Source: Paenibacillus_AR sp051594765
Lineage (GTDB): Bacteria > Bacillota > Bacilli > Paenibacillales > NBRC-103111
Assembly (NCBI RefSeq): GCF_051594765.1
Contig: NZ_JBPPGJ010000013.1
Location: forward strand, 127,401 to 191,400
DNA: 64,000 nt
Direction: 5' to 3'
Below, piece by piece: positions 58,787-64,000 of this stretch. The notes beneath the pieces are model-generated. The model saw only the letters and a program-made list of their open reading frames with translations. It made no database searches and had not been told where the DNA came from. A program made the translations under genes and the position numbers. Each line of letters opens with the position of its first letter. Within the stretch, counting starts at the first letter, position 1.

Positions 58787-59328
58787 CCGGGACGCGAACT
58801 CAGGTGCTGGGCCTGTCCGGCAGTCTCCGTCGAACCTCCTCCAATACCACGCTGCTCTCTTGGGTGGGCCGGCAGCTCCCGGCCGGTTCGGTGTTCCGCT
58901 TGTATGAAGGGTTGGCTGAGCTCCCGCATTTCAACCCGGACACGGATGCGGCGGATGGCGGCGGTCCCGCGGTGGAGGCGTGGCGGCAAGCGCTGAAGGC
59001 AGCCGATGCCGTGGTCATCTGTACCCCGGAATATGCCTGCGGCGTCCCCGGATCGTTGAAGAATGCGCTGGACTGGGCCGTATCGTCCGGCGAACTGACG
59101 AGCAAGCCGGTGGCGCTGATCAGCGCCTCTCCCCATTCGGATGGGGGAGCCACGGCTCTGCACTCCCTGCGGCAGACCGTGGAGATGATGGGCGCCGAGG
59201 TTCGGGAGGATGCCGTGCTGCCGGTTTCCTTCGTCGGCAAGAGGCTGGGGCCGGAAGGAAGCGTAACGGATCCGGATCTGGCCGATGCCCTGTGCAGCTT
59301 GATCCAGGCCGTCCTGAAGATCCCGTAA
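58783..59328 (+). CDS. NADPH-dependent FMN reductase (flavodoxin-like)
   Basis: A 181-residue flavoprotein of the NADPH-dependent FMN reductase/chromate reductase type. Motifs: VLGLSGSLRRTSSNTTLLSW (FMN phosphate loop, about 8-27) and TPEYACGVPGSLKNALDWAV (about 80-99), both family hallmarks. Another is LISASPHSDGGATALHSLRQ. Start ATG 58783 overlaps the MBL gene stop; GGAGG precedes it. It reduces quinones, FMN or metal oxyanions in the family; the actual substrate is unknown. Ends at a clear terminator. Confidence 0.92.
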   Translation: MTGTRTQVLGLSGSLRRTSSNTTLLSWVGRQLPAGSVFRLYEGLAELPHFNPDTDAADGGGPAVEAWRQALKAADAVVICTPEYACGVPGSLKNALDWAVSSGELTSKPVALISASPHSDGGATALHSLRQTVEMMGAEVREDAVLPVSFVGKRLGPEGSVTDPDLADALCSLIQAVLKIP

Positions 59329-59336
59329 CCGTTAAA

Positions 59337-59390
59337 GGGGCTGATCGTAAGCCAGGAGGAATCCCGGCTTCAGATCAGCCCCTGTTTCTA
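59337..59390. terminator. Terminator between the FMN reductase and the epimerase
   Basis: GGGGCTGATC (59337-59346) pairs with GATCAGCCCC (59373-59382), with inner AGCC/GGCT, then TGTTTCTATT. The genes converge here. Confidence 0.8.
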
Positions 59391-60398
59391 TTCGCCGCTG
59401 CCTGCGTCGAGCCAAGCTTGAAGAAGCTCCGCCTCGCGTTCCGGCATCAAGCCGGCCCGGCGGACCGTGTCGGAGGGGCGTGCCGCATCCCACGCCGCGG
59501 TGTCCCTTATCGTCGCTTCCAGCGGCCGGAAGACGAGCCCGGTGCGAAGCGCCCGGTCAACGTTCACCTGCATCAAGCCGGTGAACGCCGCCGTATCGCC
59601 TCTGGCCGGCAGCCACAGAGGCAGCTCTTTCCACGCGCCGACGCCCCGGCCGGCGAGGAACTCTTCGTCCGCCCACGTCAGCGTGGCGGACGGATTCAAG
59701 GCGCTGCGGCACTGCTCCAGCAGCGCCTGCATGGTGACGCGGCCCTGTTCGCCGGCCGCGTTGAACACGCCCGTGCGCCGGGCCTCCGTCATGGATACGA
59801 TCCATGCCGCCAGGTCGCGCACGTCGATGATCTGCACCGGCGCGGACTCCGGGCCCGGTGCCAGCACTTGGCCGCCGCGCTCGATCCGCGACGGCCAGTA
59901 CGTGAACCGGTCCGTCGGATCCCGCGGACCGACGATGAGTCCGGGGCGGACCGTCAGCACCCGCCCCGGAAGGCGCTCGTCAAGCACGGCTTCGCAGCGT
60001 GCCTTCAGCGCGCCGTAGTGTGCCGCCACGTCCTCGGTCGCCTCGTCCTCCAGCTCCAGCACCGCATCCTCTTCACTGGTGCCCGGCTTGCTCAAGTCGC
60101 GGTACACGGAGGCCGATGAGATGAACGTATAATGCCCGATTCGGTCCGCCAAGAGCTCGGCGCCGGCCCGAACCACCCGCGGCACATAGCCCGAGGTGTC
60201 GATCACCGCGTCCCATTCGCCCTGCTTAAGCGCCTGCAGCCCTCCGTCCCGGTCTCCGATCAATGCTCGGACACCCGCTGGAGCCCCTGAACCGGACCGC
60301 CCCCGCGTGAAGATCGTGACGTCATGCCCTCGGGCCACCGCCTCCTCCGCGATGGCATACCCGAGAAACACCGTCCCCCCCAAAATCAACAGCTTCAT
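59388..60398 (-). CDS. NAD-dependent epimerase/dehydratase family protein (extended SDR)
   Basis: A 336-residue Rossmann-fold oxidoreductase. The nucleotide-binding loop is LILGGTVFLGYAIAEEA (residues 3-19, GxxxxxG). YTFISSASVYRDLSKPG (about 98-114) is the Ser-Tyr region; the usual YxxxK is altered to YGALKARCEAVL (about 148-159). VLTVRPGLIVGPRDPTDRFT matches the SDR substrate loop. GAGGTGG lies before ATG 60398. Such proteins often act on nucleotide sugars or isoflavone-like substrates; here the substrate is unknown. The gene is G+C rich, unlike the neighbours at 60.4-64 kb, and so probably forms the native left border of the next island. Confidence 0.85.
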   Translation of the reverse strand: MKLLILGGTVFLGYAIAEEAVARGHDVTIFTRGRSGSGAPAGVRALIGDRDGGLQALKQGEWDAVIDTSGYVPRVVRAGAELLADRIGHYTFISSASVYRDLSKPGTSEEDAVLELEDEATEDVAAHYGALKARCEAVLDERLPGRVLTVRPGLIVGPRDPTDRFTYWPSRIERGGQVLAPGPESAPVQIIDVRDLAAWIVSMTEARRTGVFNAAGEQGRVTMQALLEQCRSALNPSATLTWADEEFLAGRGVGAWKELPLWLPARGDTAAFTGLMQVNVDRALRTGLVFRPLEATIRDTAAWDAARPSDTVRRAGLMPEREAELLQAWLDAGSGE

Positions 60399-60422
60399 AG
60401 ATCCACCTCGGTTCCGGATTAT

Positions 60423-60761
60423 TCAACGTTCGAAATAGGCTTTGACTGCTTTCTTAGGTGCCACGCTTCCCCAAGCGCTGCGAATCAAGTTGAAGACTTC
60501 TTCCTTTGGTGCCGTTTCAAGGCAGATATGCATGTAATTCAGATGGGCAAAACCTTCCGGAATCCGGTAGGTCACCGGATCCTCGCTCACGTATAGATTC
60601 CGTTCTTCTTTCGATATCTTTACGGTTATGGTTATCAGATCCTCTTGCATGACAAGAAAAATCTTATTGTTCATCCGAAACGAAGGCTTGCCCATATGCT
60701 CGACTTCTACGGCTCCCGGCAACGATAAAGCCACTTCACGTACTTCCGTTACGGATATCAT
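60423..60761 (-). CDS. MmcQ/YjbR family protein
   Basis: A 112-residue protein of the CyaY-like YjbR fold: VREVALSLPGAVEVEHMGKP, FRMNNKIFLVMQEDL, ITVKISKEERNLY, YRIPEGFAHLNYMHICLETA, and the C-terminal helix IRSAWGSVAPKKAVKAYFE. MmcQ/YjbR proteins are DNA-binding or unknown-function proteins of similar length. GGAGGG lies 12 bases before ATG 60761. It is the first of several A+T-richer genes. No operon evidence, but it has the same direction as the following methyltransferase gene, with a gap of only 25 bases. Confidence 0.87.
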   Translation of the reverse strand: MISVTEVREVALSLPGAVEVEHMGKPSFRMNNKIFLVMQEDLITITVKISKEERNLYVSEDPVTYRIPEGFAHLNYMHICLETAPKEEVFNLIRSAWGSVAPKKAVKAYFER

Positions 60762-60786
60762 AAGCTAGGCGTTCCCTCCTCTTTCG

Positions 60787-61542
60787 TTATTTCTCACCAA
60801 TCATCATGTACCGCTTCACTTGCTGGTTCTCCGTACGGAACGGCTGACCTTTATAGTCGACGAATCGGACATTCTTGAAACCCGCAGCCTCCATGATTTG
60901 GATGCTGCAATAACTGTTCACAGGATGAGCACCCAGCCCAGTTTTATGAATCATCGTATCATTCGGTAGATCAAATAGGATCTCCTCGTGTTCGGAGATG
61001 CAAGTCGCTCTGTTGTATTCATGCCGTACCAATCGATAGACTCCATCTTGATAGGACCATGTCCGGCAATCGTTATGCCGATCATCCGTATGGTATTTAT
61101 AGTAGTTATCATTCCACATTTCATAGATGAAGGCACCCTTGGGCTTGAGTGCCCGATAGATTCGATTGGCAGACAATCCAGTAAGTCCCACGGGATCGGT
61201 CCACACGGCTACGTCGAATTCGTTGTCGAAGCTCAACTCGTTGTAATCTCTGACGAAGTAGCATGCTTTATCGAAAGCTTTGTTGTACTCTCTTGCATAC
61301 TCAATGAACGTTTCGGAGATGTCTATTCCTGTAACCTCATATCCTGATTGCAGCCACACCTGATGATACCTGGATATTCCGCAGGCTATGTCTATAATCC
61401 TGGCCGCCTTCTCCGGGAACAGCCCTTGCAGCTTCTCCGCCATATCGATCTGGGTTGCAAGATCGTCGAAACCCCATTGGATGTAGCCTTTGTCGTAATC
61501 CGGTTCGCCATATCGATTGAACTTTTCTTCGATTATTTTCGT
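60787..61542 (-). CDS. Class I SAM-dependent methyltransferase with non-canonical start
   Basis: A SAM-dependent methyltransferase. The SAM-binding loop is ARIIDIACGISRYHQVWLQS and GYEVTGIDISETFIEYAR, then AVWTDPVGLTGLSANRIYRA-LKPKGAFIYEMWN. The ATG at 61443 would give 218 residues, but the frame stays open and family-like for 33 more codons (IIEEKFNRYGEPDYDKGYIQ, then WGFDDLATQID). There is no ATG, GTG or TTG before 61542. An ACG codon (61540-61542) lies ten bases after GGAGG and would give T-KIIEEKF at the usual start position. Hence either a near-cognate ACG start, a mutated ATG, or a shortened protein. The target is unknown. Confidence 0.7.
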   Translation of the reverse strand, partial: TKIIEEKFNRYGEPDYDKGYIQWGFDDLATQIDMAEKLQGLFPEKAARIIDIACGISRYHQVWLQSGYEVTGIDISETFIEYAREYNKAFDKACYFVRDYNELSFDNEFDVAVWTDPVGLTGLSANRIYRALKPKGAFIYEMWNDNYYKYHTDDRHNDCRTWSYQDGVYRLVRHEYNRATCISEHEEILFDLPNDTMIHKTGLGAHPVNSYCSIQIMEAAGFKNVRFVDYKGQPFRTENQQVKRYMMIGEK

Positions 61543-61585
61543 ACAGAGCCCTCCTCCTTCAGGTTAAAGAAAATAAGACATCAAG

Positions 61586-61963
61586 CTACACCTGATGTCT
61601 TTGGATCCATTGATAGATATCATTTTCTTTCATTTTACCTTCGGCAGTGCTTAGTCCAAGCTCAATTAATTCATCTTGCGAGTACTTGATCGTAATTCCA
61701 TTCATTCGTAATAGAAGTAACATGGTCGCAACCCCGATTCTCTTATTGCCATCGACAAAACCATGGTTCTTAATAAGAGAATAAGTAGCAACCGATATTT
61801 TATGGATTGTACCTTCGTACAGATCATTTCCATCGAATGTTGAAAACGGTCTTTGTAAAGCACTTTCTAAAATGGCTTTATCCCTAACGCCATCCGATCC
61901 ACCGGTCGCGTTAAGTATTTTATTATGGAACCTTACAAGCTGGTCCACACCAATGAAGTTCAT
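61586..61963 (-). CDS. doc: Doc-type (Fic fold) toxin
   Basis: A 125-residue toxin of the Doc/Fic family. The full Fic motif is HGFVDGNKRIG (67-77), after GVRDKAILESALQRPFSTFD and HKISVATYSLIKN. Doc kinases phosphorylate EF-Tu and stop translation. The motif is intact, including the His, the NK and the R. Its ATG (61961-61963) overlaps the antitoxin stop by one base (TAATG), so expression is coupled. The pair is in the A+T-rich island. No signal peptide. Length is typical for Doc (about 125). Confidence 0.93.
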   Translation of the reverse strand: MNFIGVDQLVRFHNKILNATGGSDGVRDKAILESALQRPFSTFDGNDLYEGTIHKISVATYSLIKNHGFVDGNKRIGVATMLLLLRMNGITIKYSQDELIELGLSTAEGKMKENDIYQWIQRHQV

Positions 61964-62136
61964 TACTTAGCCAGCTCCTCCAAAGCTTCCCTATTTTCTT
62001 CAATAATCAAATCCATCATGGATTCTAATTGCTTATTGTTTTTATTTTTTAGAAATTCCACAAAATCAATAACCTCAATTTTTTTATCCTCTGGCAGGTC
62101 TGAGAATTCCTTTAATAATTTTTCTTCAAGACTCAT
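61963..62136 (-). CDS. Small antitoxin of the Doc toxin
   Basis: A 57-residue acidic protein read directly from the minus strand: MSLEEKLLKEFSDLPEDKKI, EVIDFVEFLKNKNNKQLESM, MDLIIEENREALEELAK. The N-terminal 30 residues match the DUF2281-like VapB-type pattern (LPEDKKIEVIDFVEFLKN). The C-terminal helix (ESMMDLIIEENREALEELAK) resembles the amphipathic Phd or Fic-neutralising helix. GGAGG lies seven bases before ATG 62136, and the promoter is overlapped by an inverted repeat. It forms a toxin-antitoxin operon with doc. The N-terminus is not the usual Phd fold, so the pairing may be an unusual hybrid. Confidence 0.85.
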   Translation of the reverse strand: MSLEEKLLKEFSDLPEDKKIEVIDFVEFLKNKNNKQLESMMDLIIEENREALEELAK

Positions 62137-62162
62137 ACCCACACCTCCACTTGTTGTTCTCT

Positions 62163-62184
62163 ACAGTATACACTAAAATACTGT
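62163..62184. promoter_or_regulatory. Operator overlapping the toxin-antitoxin promoter
   Basis: Inverted repeat ACAGTAT (62163-62169), 8-base spacer, ATACTGT (62178-62184). The minus-strand TATACT (62170-62165) is a good -10. It is the likely autoregulatory site of the antitoxin. Confidence 0.65.
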
Positions 62185-62270
62185 CCTTTTTAACATTTAC
62201 TTCCTGAATAAGATCATCATAAATGCTCTTGCAGCTAATTCATGGAAAGCCCAGCTTGCTGACCGGCATT

Positions 62271-62840
62271 CTAATAATCATGTTGCTGTAAAGGTGTTTT
62301 ATACCAATGGATTCTTTTGAGAATTTCTATTTCCTTTTCGTCATATTCTGCATGATAACAATGTGCATGGGGAGATGGAAGAAATAAAGGTTCATTGTAA
62401 CGCGTATAACCCATTACTAATAATTTCTTTTCATAAGCCTCTAAATTGCCATAAATATAGATAAGGTTATCCTTATCATATACAATAGTTGCATTGTCTT
62501 TAGGTGAATGAATCCAGATATCGTGACGACCATCGCTCTCCAAATAGTCAGCAAACTCATATAAGAGTTCTTCTGTATCTGAAGTACTCAACTCCATACT
62601 TTGATATCGTGCTGTTTCCTGATCACATCTGCTTACACTCAATATGTATAGAATGAAATAGGGTTCTTTCATTTCCATAAATAAATCAATTAATGCATGA
62701 ACTGCCTTATTCGTCCAAACAACTATTCTCGAATGATCATCCTGAGTATACACATTATAAACATTCTTGTTAGCAAATCTTTCAAAACGTTCGTAATCAA
62801 CTTTGTTCTCATCACTGAAAAACACTAATTTGTTTGGCAT
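62271..62840 (-). CDS. Hypothetical protein
   Basis: A 189-residue soluble protein. Features: KLVFFSDENKVDYERFERFA, HALIDLFMEMKEPYFILYIL, SMELSTSDTEELLYEFADYL, then a beta-rich C-terminus with FLPSPHAHCYHAEYDEKEIE. Start ATG 62840 has AAAGGAG six bases upstream. Unrecognised; the A+T content, location between a toxin-antitoxin pair and IS-disrupted genes, and single-domain acidic character are compatible with an immunity-type protein. That is a guess. No partner toxin is visible. Confidence 0.65.
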   Translation of the reverse strand: MPNKLVFFSDENKVDYERFERFANKNVYNVYTQDDHSRIVVWTNKAVHALIDLFMEMKEPYFILYILSVSRCDQETARYQSMELSTSDTEELLYEFADYLESDGRHDIWIHSPKDNATIVYDKDNLIYIYGNLEAYEKKLLVMGYTRYNEPLFLPSPHAHCYHAEYDEKEIEILKRIHWYKTPLQQHDY

Positions 62841-62928
62841 TTTTTTCTCCTTTGTAAGGATATGCTTGTTTATAAATAACATTGTATTAACGAACCCTCA
62901 CTGGAACCTGGATGCCAATATTACAGGC

Positions 62929-63194
62929 CTATGTACCTCGAAACCCCATCCCCCATTCTTTTGATGCAATTAATAATAGGGCTCCTAATCCGCGGTTCCT
63001 ATACATTTCCGTTATGACGAAATCCAACACATACACAAACTTTTCTCTATCATACAGCTTATTTTCGGAGTTTCTTTTTCTTGCACCAGGGAAAATCCCA
63101 CTATACCGTCCTCCACCTCCAGCACTAAAATGTCCGACTTCTCGTTATGTATCATCTCGGTTACAAAATCAACGCAAGCTGCTCGGATAAGCAT
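62929..63194 (-). pseudogene. Broken GNAT acetyltransferase
   Basis: Two reading frames together match a GNAT N-acetyltransferase. The first (ATG 63194, with AAGGAG seven bases upstream) gives FVTEMIHNEKSDILVLEVED, then GIVGFSLVQEKETP. It then shifts frame near 63062 and continues as KLYDREKFVYVLDFVITEMY, RNRGLGALLLIASKEWG. This includes the acetyl-CoA loop R-N-R-G-L-G. The frame ends at TAG 62929-62931 without the usual C-terminal helices. The first ~60 residues of the domain are missing as well. Non-functional. Confidence 0.75.
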
Positions 63195-63239
63195 CGTGGG
63201 ACTCCTTGTAAGATGATGGCGTAGACTTCACTTTCTTAC

Positions 63240-63875
63240 TCACAGACCCTTTAGAACCCATACACCGTATGGATTATGAAACAACTCATCTTTATCAAAG
63301 TAATAACAATCCGTATAAGATAGTTTATAGTTAGGATCACTAGCACTAACAGAAAACGTTTCTCCACTGTGTAACTCCGGGTTTTCAGTTAAAAGAAAAT
63401 ATATAAAGTTAGTCAAGACATATCTTGCTCGTTCGGGGCTTAGTGTTACATCTATAATGGCATCCGGTAATCCGAATACTTGCATGCCACAGGAGTAATA
63501 AAAATCATCAGCCCTTGCATATGCAACATAGAAATCGAATAGTTCACTGATTTCATCTGAATCCATCGATACCCAATCTTCAACGGAATGAGCCATACCA
63601 GAGTTTTCAATCTTTACGGCCATTCCGCCACTCTTCAAGAGCCCTGAGATCACATTAGATATTTTCCGCACCTTCTTTCCATCTCCGGAATCACCGATTA
63701 CATATAATATATGTGTATGACTTTCAATTTCTGTAATGAGTTCGTCTGCTAATCTTCCTTGGGAAGCATAAGCAAATGCATGGACCAGATTGGGATCATG
63801 TTCATAAATTTGGAGTTCATAAACTTCATCCGAGTCGATTCTTTTTATTATGTTGCCCGGAGTCTGTAAAATATT
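63240..63875 (-). pseudogene. Hypothetical gene (DUF4261-like) truncated at its 5' end by an IS
   Basis: The minus-strand frame is open and protein-like from 63240 to the IS junction: DSDEVYELQIYEHDPNLVHA, FAYASQGRLADELITEIESH, THILYVIGDSGDGKKVRKIS, then GMQVFGLPDAIIDVTLSPER and YFDKDELFHNPYGVWVLKGL. There is no ATG, GTG or TTG before the junction, and the upstream continuation enters the IS256-type left end and a stop. The gene was thus cut by insertion, with at least 211 codons left. GMQVFGLPDAII suggests a DUF4261-type protein by memory. An ATG-less internal re-start is possible but unsupported. Confidence 0.65.
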
Positions 63876-63876
63876 T

Positions 63877-64000
63877 TGTGTAAACTCTCAAAACCAAATC
63901 TAGTAAACTAGAAGGAAAGGTCGGTTTGAGAGGATGACACAGGTGGCACGGTTTAGTAAAGAACAGGTGAAGGCATTCGTCAAGGAGAATAATCTGAAGA
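63877..64000 (+). mobile_element. Left end of an IS256-family insertion sequence
   Basis: The element probably begins near TTGTGTAAACTCTCAAAACC (from about 63877), typical of IS256-type terminal inverted repeats, and is oriented so that its transposase is on the plus strand. The junction interrupts a hypothetical gene. It runs off the window, so the right end and the target duplication cannot be checked. Confidence 0.6.
63934..64000 (+). CDS. IS256-family transposase (N-terminus only)
   Basis: ATG 63934 opens MTQVARFSKEQVKAFVKENN-LK, continuing beyond the window. The start resembles IS256/Mutator transposases, which begin with a short hydrophilic helix before a KTAEDVQNALKDLFAETL-type region. 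Ribosome-site candidates are AGAGG directly before and GAAGGAAAGG 15 bases upstream. The same family left a dead remnant at 14.7-15.0 kb. The DDE residues are outside view. Confidence 0.65.
   Translation, partial: MTQVARFSKEQVKAFVKENNLK

Overview
The window looks like a chromosomal segment of a Paenibacillus-like, endospore-forming Firmicute. This is inferred from strong AGGAGG-type ribosome binding sites, tricistronic gerA-type germination genes, a gerPA/PF-type spore gene, several AraC-type response regulator/YesM-type histidine kinase pairs beside carbohydrate ABC transporters, and many PadR, GerP, YmaF and YvgK-like proteins. Most of the sequence is G+C rich. Two stretches are clearly A+T rich and carry broken genes and IS remnants: about 14.2-24.3 kb and about 60.4-64 kb. 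No rRNA, tRNA or CRISPR array was seen.

Layout. 0-4.7 kb (minus): two sugar ABC permeases (one cut by the window edge), an AraC-type response regulator and its histidine kinase. 4.7-8.9 kb: a PadR-HAAS-2TM membrane cassette, then an efflux MFS pump divergent from a second PadR regulator with two perfect PadR operators between them. 8.9-14.1 kb: 2-hydroxyacid dehydrogenase, azoreductase, a secreted copper-amine-oxidase-stalk/BsuPI protein, L-rhamnose isomerase and a divergent AraC regulator. 14.2-24.2 kb: a polymorphic-toxin island. It holds a 2092-residue secreted RHS/YD-repeat protein, its probable immunity gene, a decayed orphan toxin tip with its retained downstream gene, more immunity-like genes, and IS256 and IS110 fragments. 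24.4-30.9 kb (minus): a second two-component system plus a complete sugar ABC transporter (binding lipoprotein and two permeases). 31.1-35.4 kb: a 1428-residue diguanylate cyclase with degenerate kinase-like and ATPase-like modules. 35.5-38.6 kb: a tripartite tricarboxylate transporter (tctB-tctA-tctC).

38.9-45.1 kb: a frameshifted small P-loop kinase gene, molybdate uptake (modA-modB) with a divergent YvgK-like molybdate-type regulator, then a formate/nitrite channel and a siroheme nitrite/sulfite reductase behind a TnrA/GlnR-like box. Together these suggest a nitrogen-assimilation and molybdenum neighbourhood. 45.4-46.1 kb is a decayed aldo/keto reductase. 46.3-50.3 kb is a gerA-gerC-gerB germinant receptor operon with a small convergent membrane gene. 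50.4-60.4 kb is a run of mostly single genes: aldo/keto reductase, polysaccharide deacetylase, GerP-type protein, bacteriohemerythrin, rhamnogalacturonan acetylesterase-like hydrolase, EAL-HDOD protein, YmaF, metallo-beta-lactamase fold hydrolase, FMN reductase and NAD-dependent epimerase. 60.4-64 kb is a second A+T-rich patch: MmcQ-type protein, methyltransferase without a normal start codon, Doc toxin with a 57-residue antitoxin, a broken acetyltransferase, and a hypothetical gene cut by an IS256-family insertion sequence that runs off the window.

The most unusual system is the RHS toxin island, where an intact toxin-immunity pair, a displaced toxin remnant and duplicated terminators record cassette turnover. 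The pseudokinase/pseudo-ATPase/GGDEF protein and the four-fold 2TM repeat protein are the next most interesting.
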